From positions 2,480,001-2,544,000 of the forward strand of contig CM062381.1 in assembly GCA_031310005.1 (NCBI GenBank): a DNA stretch of 64,000 nt, written 5' to 3'. This document shows, piece by piece, positions 10,161-22,899 of this stretch (positions within the stretch are counted from its first letter, which is position 1; each line of letters opens with the position of its first letter). The position numbers were made by a program, and so were the translations under genes. This DNA is from Dactylellina haptotyla. Taxonomy: Eukaryota; Ascomycota; Orbiliomycetes; Orbiliales; Orbiliaceae. A model generated the notes under the pieces. That model made no database searches and was not told the origin of the DNA. It was given only the letters and a program-made list of their open reading frames with translations.

Positions 10161-13100
10161 ATGATAAAGATCGTAAGCCCTCTCTATCATTTTAAGTTTG
10201 CTATCTCTGTTGCGCATTCTAGGTGTCCATCTAAGTTTGTTTAGTTGTATTAGATGGGTATTATAATAGCGTATGTTGGGGAGCGAAGTGTTCTAAGCCG
10301 CTGCCCAACTTTTGGTTACACTACACCTGAGTCTAGTTTTGGACTGCTTGGGGCGTTGGTTCTTTGTCGAATCGCACTGAAAAAGCTGCGGATACGCAAA
10401 TTCAGTGAGCGACGATGCTTTGAGATTCCAGCGACTGTTTTTCCCTAGACACCCAGCCTGTTCCATTTCTTGTCTCCTTCTAGATAATAATGTTCACCAG
10501 AGTTATAATTTTTATGTGATTAAGACACTTAGGATGCGTCTACACCGATTATCGCACTGTTCCGCCTCGTAAAAAATAGAGGGGAATCTGGATATATCCG
10601 GATACTACATATATCACAAAGGAAGGAATGAGGAGTATATATATATAATTAACAACCTGAGACAAGAAGACTGAGTTTATTGTTAGCAATTATACGTTAT
10701 GCGCACCCCGTAGCATTTAACTCTTTTGGAGCAAATAGAAAGCTAGGAACAGGAAAACTCTAGTGGACAAGCTTACAGTCCGGTCACCAGTGTTAGTTTG
10801 TGTGAGCGTTTTATTTACTACTTTTTCCTTCCAAACCAGAAAAAAACTTGTAACTAAAATCTCTACTCGATGTACATGCCTCAGACGAAGGGATAAGCTC
10901 AACAATTAACTGGGAATCCGTCGCCACAGAACAAGATAAATATATCTCATGTTTGACTGGATACGAATGAATATTATTGGTGATACGCCATTTCCTGGTC
11001 CGAAAAGTTGGGTTTAAAGTCTTGGTTAAATCATGTTGATGCTGATCGGTAGGTAGACTGATGCCACAACGATATTAAGAAACCCGAAGGCGTCATGTTC
11101 AAATTTCGGGCCCACCCAGAAACTCGAAACCCTTGGTATGCTATGGCGACGGCGAACATTTTTATACTTTAAGTCAAGATATAAAGCACGCAGCATATTG
11201 AAGAGTTTATTTAGCTTAAAGTTGTGTTACGAATTAATCCCGCTGATTAATACCTTGGTGAACGCCGTTATGGATTGTCTCGATTATGGAAGGGAATAGA
11301 AGAACCAAGGTTTTCGCTCATGCGTAGTTGCCTAAGCCAAGAACATAGGTGTCGATACCAAGCGGAATTATCAAGAAAGGATGTATTGGCGAGCCACCAT
11401 CATTTGTTTAAAATGTAGCGATACGGATGGGAATTAATATATTAATATAGTGAATACAATACACAGAGATAGGTGCATCACATTTGGTCATCTTGTTCAA
11501 ACTGAGTTATCACGAGAAAGCGTTGGCTTTCTGCTTTGCATAAGCCAAAACACACTGAAACCCAAACGGTACTCCCAATATGGTTATTTTGTTTATTTTC
11601 AGCAATATTTCGATTCGAACTAGGGAGAAGAAACTTCCGACGCCCTTTTTAGCTTTTGTCTCCACAGCAGCCATTGATAACATGCCCCCCACTCAAGTCT
11701 CTTTTTCAAAATATTCAGTTGGATTGTTTGCAGGCTTGTCGACCGCACAGAATTCCGTGTAGGCTATAGAACTAGAGGGGTTGTGAAGATCAGACCAGAT
11801 TAGAGGCAAGCGACAGAGACAACCAAGCCGGGCAGTTTCTACTGTAGTGTGCAAGTTTAGTTTATGCAGGAATGCACCGGGCAAGAACCAGCTTGAACAA
11901 CAGTGTCATGTCAATGTTTCTATAATGTCAGAGCGCATCAGGATGCAGGCAATCTAGACAATAATCCGCTCCCTCGAAGTTTTTTGGTACCACCCTGGTC
12001 TGCGTACTCCGAAAGGATTGATAGAAAGACAAGTACTCACACAATGCACCTCAGTTAATTGTGAACAAGTCTTGTCATCAGAATTTCCTGGAGGGATTTT
12101 ACTAGTCATGCGAGACGGGGAAGGACTGGCGAGAACAAGGGTGGAAATATCGAGGGAATGGAAAAAGAAATCTAAGATGGAAGGGAGTTCGTCTGAGAAG
12201 GAGAGAAGATACTAACCAGGGTTCACACACAGGCCTCATATGCAGTGCCCACGCCTATCCTGACCCACCCAGTCTTTCTCATTCTGATCGATCTGAGTGA
12301 AGACACTGCTGATAAGGATGGTGTGATGGGATGTCTATCTAAGCGGCCGCTGGATGATCACCAGCAACCCTGATCCAAGGTTATGGTGCTGAGGATATAC
12401 ATGTACAAAAAAAAAAAAAAGCGAACAAGAAACGGTCCCAGAGGCGTTTTTCTATGGCCGCGCTTTCCAATGAAATCAACCAGGCGATTGGAGCCCCGAG
12501 GTTCCGAGATTTGTGACATGATGAAGCGTATCGAAACGGGTTTGGTTCTCACCCTTTCTTTTCTTTCTTTCTTTTTTTCAATTTCTTTTCTTCTTTTTCC
12601 TTTCGTCTTGGCGCTTCTTCCTTTCTGTTGTACTTCGGCGCAAAGATGGCGCCTTTCAACCATGTCGCGAGACCAAATGCTCAAAACGAGATAGATCACC
12701 AGCGTGGTGGCGGCTTGTTGAAGCCTCGATGGGGTATAGAAGCCGACAGCCGACAGTCTCTTTTGTAGGTACGGATTAGAAGGCTGTCTATGCACACATA
12801 GTAAATATACCTCTTCACGCATGTATGGAAGAAAGTCTTGTTCTTTTGCCGTGATTAGTCTTGATGTCGAACGGGCGATTGATTGCTATTATCCTGTTTA
12901 CCCAGAATATAGGTAATAAATAATACCAGGAAAAGGGCTAGGCCGAAGAGGGGGGATCCCGCGGATGGCCTGTTTGCATGGGAGAATGGTCCCTTGAAAT
13001 TTCTGCTGGCGGGCCAAGGTCGGATTGGGGGTGGGCACCCAAGCTGGAGGGTGGTGTCTTGGACATGACCCCAAGGACCTAGTCCTTCTTCGTCGTCCCC

Positions 13101-13283
13101 TTTCTCATCCCGTCTCCCATTTTCGTCCGCAGCCTGAGGTCCAAGCAGCAAAGCAGCGGAGGACCGAGAGGCCTGTGATTGGGCCTGTTCCGTGGAGGCG
13201 GCGATGGCTCAGTCGGATGCAGCAGTTAGCTCAATAGCAATACGGTAGTAAGGTCCTGTGGGACTCTCCAGAAAAAGAGACAC

Positions 13284-13285
<2 letters not shown>

Positions 13286-13327
<42 letters not shown>
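13286..13327. repeat. (AG)21 microsatellite
   Basis: An uninterrupted AG/GA dinucleotide run of 42 nt, 1.5 kb upstream of the amino-acid permease start. Confidence 0.95.
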
Positions 13328-13330
<3 letters not shown>

Positions 13331-13400
13331 TCTGAGACAAGGTCTGTAAACGTTGAATGCGCCAGTCCGTTTCCATTTGTTCGCGGGTCCGGATGAGTTG

Positions 13401-14890
13401 CTATCTGTCTACCCATCCAATCCATCCTATCGCCGTTTCGATTCGATCAGAAGCAGACCCAGGAGAAAGAGAGAGTGAGAGGGAGAAGGGAGAGCCCTAC
13501 CGTCTCTACCGTCCATCAACTCTTTTTTGATCCGATTAAAACTGGGGCCCTACTATCATCAACATCATTGTCGTCAATCGCTTGGCTGCTGGGACCAACT
13601 AGCCGGCTCGGACTGACGGCGGCGGGCGCTGTTGTTTTTGCCACTGCCACCGACGACGAAAGCTGCTGACGGCGGACGTCCCATCGCAGCGGCCGCCATC
13701 TGTCTGCTCGTCCATCCACGCATCCACGCATCCGCCATCTGGATATCTTTATACCTACCCCGTCCCTCTCTATCGATCGATTCATCCGCCCATCTTGGAT
13801 ATCTACACCTCTCCGCTCCCGCACCGTCGCCATTAATTAGCAGCCTCCGCGGGACACATCCGCTGAGGGCTGTTCCGCCGTGTTGTCGTTTGTCCGACAG
13901 CCAACCTTTCCCTCCGTCCTGCCCTTCCTCCTCCCTTTGCTTCCCTTCTCGAGCAGACCTCAGCTCAGAGCGACCCAGCCGCTCGTTCCCGCTGGCCTTC
14001 TCTTGCGAACGGCTGCCCACCCGAATAGCAGCGAATAAAACAATATCCACCCCATCATCCCGTCTTATCTTCCTCCACTTCTTCCTGCTCTTCTGTAGGC
14101 GAAAACAAAATAATATCCCCCCCTCCCCCAAAAGCAGAACGGGCCTCGTCTCATTTCGCTTCAATCTATTTTCAGCATCCAACGGCATCCAACGGCATAC
14201 ACATACATACATACATACGTAGAGATATTCAAGGAGAACAGGAAAACCATCGTCGTTTTGCACTATTCTCAATTATTACTATTCCTGATCACGATCTCAC
14301 GACATCCCGCAAGCCGAGTGCATACTTTTAAACCTTCTTGTCCTCCAAACTGTATCAGGTTCACCAATTTCCCTGGCGCTCTTTAACGCCCGATAGCCCA
14401 CGGAAGCTTCTGCCTGGGGTCTTACTGTTATCATTTTTCCTTCTATTCCTCTCGCTTTCTCACCACCAACAACCCTTTCGAATTTACATCGACAACCTGT
14501 GTCCGAACCGGGTCCCCTATCCATTCTTCCCATCCATCCCTCTTATAGCCTTTCTATTGAATCCGTATTTATTTATATATATCTATATACACTCGTAACG
14601 ACCTCATGATTGTTGGCGAGATTCCGGGTTAGGAGGTCAGCGCTCATTCACCACCACCCAACAACTCTTCGCACCTGGAACACTTTCTCTTGCGCCCCCG
14701 TTTTATTCGGCTGCAATGAAACGCTCCCCTCAAGAGAAAAAACACAGAGGAAAATAAATACGCTCTCACTTGACAGAGAAAAAAAAACTACGCTTGAGCC
14801 GGTGTTTATCTTGCACCCCGGCATCGACTTTTATACACGTGCAATATTGGATTGTAGTCTATCCCTTCCGGAGGCTCCAGTTCTGGAACC
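13401..14890 (+). promoter_or_regulatory. Promoter and long pyrimidine-rich leader of the permease
   Basis: Strongly C/T-rich on the plus strand with many short tracts, which is typical of a fungal promoter and 5' UTR. At least two short uORFs lie close to the permease ATG: 14606..14632 (8 aa) and 14716..14757 (13 aa). The transcript start is not known from sequence, so it is an inference that these lie in the mRNA. Confidence 0.45.
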
Positions 14891-17717
14891 ATGAGTTCTG
14901 AAGACAACCCCGGTGATGTGAAGCAACCCTGGAGGAGCAACAGCCAAACCCATGGCCCCGTCAACTGGTCGCGGCCGCAGAACCGACAAAGACATCCTCC
15001 AAGCTCTGGCGGGAACTATATGGACAACCAGAGAAGCGCAACGGTTAACTCCGAAGCTGCCTACTTGACCGTAGATGGATCCGATGGTCCGGGCGACGTC
15101 GGCACCGGGGCAGGCTTACTGAGGTTTAAGTCGAACAACTCGTCAACAGGGAGACGAGGCCATCAACCGGAATTGTCGAATGATTCCACTATCTCGGGTG
15201 GCCCAGGAGGAGGAGGAGGAGGAGGAGTGTTCTATCTACCGCAGGATCGATTGCTGGACAATGCCAGCCAAATGCACCACCAGACTAGCAACCACAAGTA
15301 CATAATCGACACTCCAGCCATCCAACTTGAGGAAAACGTCAGCCATACCGCCTCCAAATGGAATCGGCCGACAACCCCTGCCCGAGCCTATGTGCCCATT
15401 CCTGAGATGTCGGAGATCTACGCTGGCGACCACACTCAGTACATCAATTCTTCTCCTCCAAAGCATAACTTTAATGATCCCGACGATGAATTCCCCTACG
15501 ACATCCAAAAAGCATACAAGAACGACGTCTATCACCACCCACCAAATGTCCGACTCTCTACCACTTCTGTCGCCACCGGCGTTATCGATTACGAGGATGC
15601 CCATGACGGCGATCCCGATCGTGTCGGCGCCATCGACGACGACTTTTCACACTCTACAACGTATCCTCTGGACCAAGCCCGTTCCGCCTCCAACCATTCG
15701 AACCGACCAAATAGAAGACTAGCTGGTGACCATAATTTCCGTCGGTGGCATAGAGGTAGTGGTGAGGCCAATGAAGATCTTCAGCGACGTCTTGGCGCCA
15801 GGCATTTACAAATGATTGCTCTCGGCGGAACATTGGGCGTCGGCCTTTTCCTAGCCAGCGGTAAAGCTCTCAGCCTTGCCGGCCCTCTAGGTGCTTTGAT
15901 AGGATATACTTGTATGGGTTTCGTTGTACTCTGCGTGATGCTAAGTCTGGGAGAAATGACGGCACTGATTCCGATTGCTGGGTATTTTTACTAGCCCCTC
16001 CCTTCGTTTTAAACCGACTCTTACTAATACAATTCGTTGACGGCGCAGAGGTATCACGACCTACGCTGGAAGATTCGTTGACGATGCTCTTGGATTCGCC
16101 GCTGGTTGGATGTATTGGATGTCATTTGCTACCGCTCTACCCACCGAAGTGACGGCAGCCTCTATTCTAATCCGATACTATACGTATGTGCTCGAACCTT
16201 CGCCATCTCTACCGCTCCAGATCAAATACTAACTTTTACATAGTCCTATCGAGGACGAAAGATATGTCGCACTCTGGATTACCGTTTTTCTCGGAATGGT
16301 ATTAGCCGTCAATTGCTTCAACGTTCGGGTTTACGGAGAATTGGAGTATTGGTTCGGTTTGCTGAAAATAATGACAATACTTGGCCTTATCATCCTCATG
16401 GTTATCATCAACGCAGGTGGGGCCCCGAACCACGCGCCGATACGTTTCAAGAACTGGGAGTTCCCCAATGGGCCGTTTAGACAACATTATGTCAAGTACG
16501 AGGGTGTCGATATGTGGCGGAACCAGTTCTTCGAGTACCCCGGTATTACCGGACCTGGAGCTAATTTCCTTGCCACTTGGGGATCATTCACTATCGCTGC
16601 TTTCTCGTTCCTTGGCACCGAAATCGTCGCTGTAGCTGCTGGGGAAGCCGTGAATTCTCGCCAAGCGCTCCCATCCGCCGTTCGCCGATTGTTCTGGAGA
16701 ATCGCTATTTTCTACGTTCTTGGTATCTTCGTTGTCGGGTTGAACGTCCCTAGTACTAATGGCCGCCTTCTGCAATTCCATGACTCGACTGTTGGTTCCG
16801 CTACAGATTCTCAGGCGGGAGAGACCGCTCTCGGTTTTAGATCACCCTGGGTCATTGCCATCATGGAATCCTCAATTCCAGTTCTTCCCGGGATTATCAA
16901 TGGGGTTTTTGTATTTTGCGCTTGGTCTGCGGGCAACTCTCACCTGTATGCAAGTAGTCGGACTTTATACGGTCTAGCTTTGGAAGGGAAAGCTCCGCGG
17001 ATATTTCGCCGATGCACATCCAGTGGCGTTCCATTCGTTGCAGTTCTAACGAGTACGTTTATTGCGCTAACTGCGTATATTCAACTTGCTGGGCCTACCG
17101 GCCAAACGGTTTTTGATTACTTACTCAAACTCACAACCACTTCCGGCCTTATTGTCTGGGGGTATGTTGCACCCACTATCTTAAATTTATGGTTTATCGG
17201 CTTGCTAATAAAATCCTGTTAGAACATTCTGTCTTGCGTTCGTTCGATTCTATTATGGTATACAGCAAGCCCGCCATATCGACAGATTCTCAGATGAGTA
17301 CCCTTACAGGAGTCCGTTCCAGCCATACCTAGCTTGTAAGCACACCATCTCTCTAAAACTTCTCATATCATTCTAGACGCTCACGAATACATCATTCTAG
17401 GGGTCGGCCTTATTGCAACTATCATCATAGTTTTCTTCAATGGATTTGATTTCTTCTTGAGTGGCAGACAAGATGCTAAAGGCAATCCTATATCTAGAAA
17501 TAATGACTTTGCCCCTAACTTCCTTTCAGCTTATCTCAGCGTCTTTGTTTTTGTCTTCTTATTTTTATTTTGGAAGTTCTTCAAAAACACTTCCTTACAG
17601 CCTATAAATCGATTAAACTTCGATACCGGGATGGCTTACGGGATCGACGAACGGCGGAAAGAGGAACTCTCAGCATCCAAGCGAGCGCTTCGTTTCGCGG
17701 TTCGCACTATCGGTTGA
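14891..17717 (+). CDS. Amino-acid permease with ~300-residue N-terminal extension (possible Ssy1-like sensor)
   Basis: Member of the fungal yeast-amino-acid-transporter (APC) superfamily at the plasma membrane. Five exons: 14891..15981, 16049..16183, 16244..17161, 17223..17335, 17401..17717 (857 aa). The first transmembrane segment begins only near residue 305 (RRLGARHLQMIALGGTLG, then GVGLFLASGKAL). Family motifs follow: GYTCMGFVVLCVMLSLGEM, GRFVDDALGFAAGW, AAFSFLGTEIVAVAAGEA, GSAGNSHLY-like AWSAGNSHLYASSRTLYG. The hydrophilic N-terminus is rich in Asn/Ser/Pro/His with a Gly run. The loop before AAFSF is longer than in Gap1-type transporters. A long N-terminus plus enlarged loops is the hallmark of the amino-acid sensor Ssy1, so this could be a transceptor and not a bulk transporter; that is inference. 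Each splice junction restores a conserved motif. Confidence 0.85.
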
Positions 17718-19060
17718 GCGACATATTCAGCCTACACAACTTTTATGATGACTTATTAAGATACCCCATCCAATGATTTTTATAGCGCATATTTGCATAT
17801 TCCTTCACCTCTCATTATCTGCATCAATATTTTCGCACCTATTTTTATTATTTTACCTAAACCACAAAGCGGGTCGCTTTTCTACTTTTCTTTTGTTTTT
17901 CCTCTTCCTAAATCCTCGTTGGATGTTTTATCTATCGGAGCCAGGGTGTTTTTATTCCTTTTCCTTCGTTTGTTCGCCTTCGTCTTCGGTATACGGTGTT
18001 TCTTTTGATGAACCTCGCACACTATACATATTCATTAATCTTTATTGCACGGTCTCCTACCTCGGTAACTGGGCATCTGTCTGTTATTTCAAGCATCATC
18101 TCAGGCCTCCCCAGGAGGTCGACATTCCAGCTCCCATCACATCAGCTCGTTCGATTTTGAATCACCCTCAATTTAAACAGAAGTCATATCAAACGACGTT
18201 CACAATCCTCTATTGCCGGTGCCATTTTTCGAAACTTTTATCCATTACTACTTTTTTGTATACTTTGTTCCCCATGTAAGATACTGGGCCGGTGGGAAAA
18301 CTCTGGCGTTCTTTTTATTCTTCATTTTCTTGCGATTCTGTTCTTTCCAAAATCTTAGCACGAGCCTCTCTCTATATATACACGCTTTCGGGAATAACCG
18401 ACGGAAATAGTATACTTATGTCATATATTCCACCCTGACCGGCCTACATTTCTGTTCACGATATATCCATAATTTGGGTAAGTTTTCCTATATATATTGG
18501 CGCTCCTTTGTCACTCCTTTCGCCTTTCCACCTCATTAAACCCATAGACCCCTATATGATCTTAATTATATAATTTGTAGAAGCTCGTATCCACACACAC
18601 ACCAACATACATATATCTAAATTTTATTCTACTTCTTGTGTTCTCCACCCATAGATTTAAATCGTTGTAGCAGGATATACATGTACATTTATTAGTTCTT
18701 TATAATTATTTATGGTAGTAACTCATACCATATTCTTTAACATCAAAATATATTATGTTGAGAATCGGCGGCCCAAATCTCATACCAAAGAAAATAGAGT
18801 AACTAAAATCAGCCATATATCTATATATAAATCATACCAAGATGCCGCCGGTGAAAGGCCAGAACTCTTTTCTTTTCTTCGTGTTACTATTTTCCATCGA
18901 TGACTTTCGCTCCCATTTGCGCCAGGATGATATTATAATAAATCATGTAAAAAAGGAACCTTCCCCCGGTTTGCTTTTGCAGCACATTGTTGACCGATTG
19001 TTCCAAAGAAAACGTATCAAATACACGCGTTATATTAATATATGCCGTGTTCCTACCCGG
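17718..19060. other. Convergent 3' region permease / Apd1-like
   Basis: 1.3 kb T-rich spacer between the stops of two convergent genes. It presumably holds both 3' UTRs. The short frames here encode low-complexity Phe/Leu-rich peptides without family resemblance. Confidence 0.4.
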
Positions 19061-20404
19061 CTACCAACTGGTGAGCCCTTTGCACCTATCAAACCCGGCT
19101 CTGATCTTCTCAGGCTGCACCTTGCCCTCTAGTACAGTCCATCTCACAATCGCCTCGATATCATTCGGTTTAACCCTAGCAAGCCAGATACCCTGTCCGG
19201 CCTTTTTCCGGTAGATGATCATATTGGCACTCCATTTATGGCCGCCAACATGGTTAATAAAATAGATACCTACGCCGCCAGGCCTATAGTCATCTAGATC
19301 ACGATATAAGCCTAGTGGTTGCAGCTGGCGACGTAACTCTTTTAGGAGTAAGGGTGCCGATTGACCACACCGTGCTATGCGAAGATGATCTTAGTTTCCA
19401 ATGTTGTATAAAAGTACCCATATGTATGAAGCAAGGGGGGTGGGGGGTTTCGTACCATCACGGTACTTGTGGGAGCACAGCAGGATAAGATAATCATGCG
19501 GGCACTCGTTTGACTTGAGGTACGAGGATGCGGCGAGTTCGGCAGCGTTTTGGGTTACCCGTGAGGCAACGGATAGATTTGACATGGCAGAGGTGAGCGA
19601 CAGGTCACCATTTGTGCCTTGCGAGTCTCGGGTATGAGTTCTTCTGGCCACTAGGCCATTCTCTTCCACCGAGTTCTTCCGTGGGGTTGTGGCTGTGGTT
19701 GAAGGCGATGCTGGCGCTGGCACTATTTCATTGGCTTCCTTCGAGATAATCTCAACGGCTTCATTGGGGGGGTCATCAGCAGCGACGCTAACCATTGGGG
19801 TGGTGGTAGTCGGGGCCGGGCTAATAAACTTGTCGATGAGTTCATCAACATCATTCGGGGTGACCCTTTCGACCTGCATCCACGACGGGAGGATGATGCA
19901 TGTTGTCGGCTGGGGGGTCTCGGTGTAGTATTCGGGTGGTGGGCACATGTTCGAGGCTGACACCATCAATTTCTGTTTTTGCGCGCGCAGTGAGGTGGTT
20001 AGAATGGAACTGTCTCGGAGAGGGTAGATTAATAGACTACTTACACCATTGGTTGGCTTCTTAGCCTTGCTAAGGGCCTCCATGATGGAGCCTTTCTCGT
20101 GGCTATAATAGATTCAAATTAGATCTCCTCGTCTGTTTTTGGCCGGGTTGGGTGAGAGATATGCTCACTCGACATTTCGAACCCAGTCCGATTTGCCTGT
20201 GGCAATGAGGATGTGTGTGGCCCATCCGTCGCTGGTCTGCCAGAGGTCGGCACCCTCCTCAATTTTGAAGCTGGCAGGGTACTTTATCGTGCAGCTGTGG
20301 CACTCGAGATCGCAATCCGCAGGAATAGGATCGAAGAGGGTGTCCTTTGTGACGCCGACATGGCTGTGGCCGTTGGTGAGGCTTTTGACCAAGCGTCGCA
20401 ACAT
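19061..20404 (-). CDS. Apd1-type sucrase/ferredoxin-like protein
   Basis: Member of the sucrase/ferredoxin-like family (yeast Apd1, Aim32), thioredoxin-fold proteins that can bind a [2Fe-2S] cluster through Cys and His. Exons (complement): 20404..20169, 20102..20045, 19972..19456, 19374..19061 (374 aa). The N-terminal signature is DCDLECHSCTIKYP, followed by THILIATGKSDW. The C-terminal thioredoxin-like part is LLCSHKYRDGARCGQSAPLL, RPGGVGIYFINHVGGHKW and QGIWLARVKP, ending GLTSW. The C..C pair and the HxxxH of HVGGH are the likely cluster ligands. All four exons are needed to give the contiguous family pattern. Residues 130-210 form a Thr/Pro/Ser-rich insert of low conservation. The start is the ATG at 20404 (MLRRLVKSLTNGHS); an in-frame ATG at 20461 is possible. 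Confidence 0.88.
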
Positions 20405-22899
20405 GACTGCAGCGTTCCCAAATTGCAGGATTGTCAATAACGAAAAGATAACAGGGACCACGGTTTCTGTACGGCCGTGCGAGCCTTTATATTTGGGCAG
20501 AGAGAAGACGAAAGAAAAAAGGGAAGAAAAGAATTTAAAAAAAAAAAAAAAAAAAGGTGGGTAGGTAAATTAACTATCATGAGAGTTAGCGAACATCCTT
20601 TGGAGAGCTGAAGCCGGGCTTTGGAGCCGCAGACTTACGTAGCTATGAGTACCGGCCCAGGCAGTCGAGAAACATGTTCAGAAGGGGAGAGCGGATCTCC
20701 TATCGATTCTACGCCTTCTCTTTCTCGTCGTCGTCGTCGTCGTCCTCCTCCTCCTGCAGATTATACCGGCTGCTGTCTCTCCCACCTCTTTGGCACTTTT
20801 GCGACGAGGTCGCACAAAAGACGATTGATTGGTTTCGATGTTGTTGCCGGGTTGCACTTGCGTCCCCTTATCAGATCCGCGTTTTCGGGGCAGTAAAATA
20901 TTATCTGCGCTTGTATTCCGGACGCTAACGGCGGGAGAGAAGAAATATATATATTAAAAAAACTGAAAAATCGAAAGGGAAAAAGGGAGCCGCAGAGGGG
21001 AGAAGGGTCAATCAGGACTGGGGCGAGGGATGGAAATCTGATTAGTTGGCCGGGCCAAGAATACATGAACGAGACAGGAAGCAACGGCGATGCAGGACGC
21101 GGACGGACAGCAGAATTTATTCAATCGATAGCTTTACAGACGACTGCAAACCAATTTGATAAGCCCTGTGCGAGGGAGACGCGGCCAGCGACGGAGGAAG
21201 ACGAGCTCAGGTCGGGAACAGGAAAGTGGCCAGGGAAGGGGGTCCACGGCCTGCGAATGACTCGGATCTGATAACTTTATTTGCTGTTGCCTTTCCACTG
21301 TTGCCGATGCCCGACTTGGCCCTCGGGTTTACTCGTAAGCCCGATCCGATAGCTCTCGCTCCACAGGTCCTCGGTGATATTGCTCGGGATAGACGGGGCT
21401 CTTCCCCAGCCAGGTCGTCTGGCTAGACCCGGTTAATTTGGGCGAGATCGAGAAAAGGTGCGATTTATAAGGATTAATAACATGTTACGCTCGCGCTCCA
21501 ATCTACAGATAGCCCCAAATGCTTCTCCTCGTTGGTCTTCACTGTCCCTCCGCCACACCCAACAACGTCGTCGGGTTCATCCAAGGCTTCGACGTGTGCT
21601 GGTGCCTGGAAACCCGCACAGATTGATGATACCGCGGACGGGGAGACGGTGCGGTTGAATAAGGCGTGTAGGCAAATTATCATCTTTTTAAATGCGAGCG
21701 CCTGCTCGCCTGTCTGCTCTGCTCTGAACAGGCCAGGCATTGAGATATATGCTGTGGATAGAAATACATCTGCATATGATATTTTATGTTCCCGACTACC
21801 TTTAACCCGATTCGGCCGCTGCCGCGAGATTACCCGGGGAAGGTCGCATGCACACCTGAGGCGAATTCCGTTCCAATTAGGCCGATGATTTTGCCGGCCA
21901 AGTATCGATCCTTCTAATGCTTATGACAGATGTCTTGGACGAATAATTTTTATTTCGATGAGTTGGATTGAGTGGCTTTTGATTAAATGATAGATAGCTA
22001 CTTACATAAGCATTTATTGATGTAACCAACGTAGATGACGCGGTGCCCAAGGTGCTCTTTGCCCGCTGCAACTCTCAAACGCTAGAATATATGGATTTGA
22101 TAAAAAGCGACCCGAGCTACCTAGTCTATATACAAGAATGGAATGTTTCGATCTCAACCGGCCCTCTCTATTGATCTCTTATTTTCTTTTCCTTTTCAAT
22201 AAAAAAAGGAGGCTCGGCCGATTTCCTCTCGCTTCGGCTACTAAAATTGGATTGAAGTTCTACGGCGATGAGATATTTTGATAATTTCAATACCAAAGAA
22301 GAAGCGAAGAAGAGAAGAAAGACAATATATTTTTTCGAATAGAGAAAGATAACGTCGGATAAGAATCGATTAATGATGGCGGGAGTAGCATAAGTAATAG
22401 CATCATTGTAGCGACTGCTGGAAGGCCGAAAGGAATAAGGAATAGCCCCCCAAACGTGTCTAACGGAAGATATGGTGAAAGAATTTGATAATTGGCATCG
22501 ATTGAATAGGAAATAAGAGCAGAAAGACCCAAATAACAAACACGAAAGAGGTTCAAGATCACGGGATTTTCAAACAGCGGTGCCAAACTGGAGGTATATG
22601 AGGAAAGTGAGAAGCTAAGGTCGAGAACAGTGCAGATTTTTGGGGCACAAAGAGAGAAAAAAAACAGGTTAACGCCAACGAGAAAGAAGCATTGCAAGAT
22701 CTTCGCAAAAAGAAATGGGTAAAAAACGGAGGAAGGAAAGTTACATCCCCACGGAGTGTTTGTATAGAGACTACGTTGTGGAATCAAGAAAAATCCTCTC
22801 TTTTTTTGGTCTTTTTCGGTTTTTCATCACTATACAAACGGCAGTTGCGCGGCGGGACGACAAGCTGACCAGGCAGAAAGTTGAGACACAACCGCAACT
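20405..22899. other. Intergenic region Apd1-like - epsin
   Basis: 2.5 kb without a supported gene. It holds the promoter of the Apd1-like gene (minus strand) and the 3' flank of epsin. It contains an A19 tract (20537-20555) and several TA-rich patches. The longer minus-strand frames at 22168-22787 are Phe/Leu/Ser-rich, resemble no family and are probably chance. Confidence 0.4.

Larger units (their letters stand above)
9337..13400. other. Long gene-free region
   Basis: About 4 kb where no reading frame on either strand resembles a protein family. It is AT-rich and contains a T27 tract followed by G6 (10128-10160), an A15 tract (12406-12420) and a GA dinucleotide tract (13286-13327). I looked for tRNA B-box-like motifs and transposase or reverse-transcriptase signatures and saw none that hold up. 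It may be simple spacer or decayed repeat. Confidence 0.4.

Noticed and set aside
13574-14272. Open frames of about 200 codons on both strands upstream of the permease
   Set aside because: Both are Arg/Ser/Pro-rich low-complexity peptides in a pyrimidine-rich leader, with no family resemblance.
22168-22787. Overlapping minus-strand frames that could be a small gene
   Set aside because: Their content is Phe/Leu/Ser-rich from AT-rich DNA; no motif, and no plausible splice extension.
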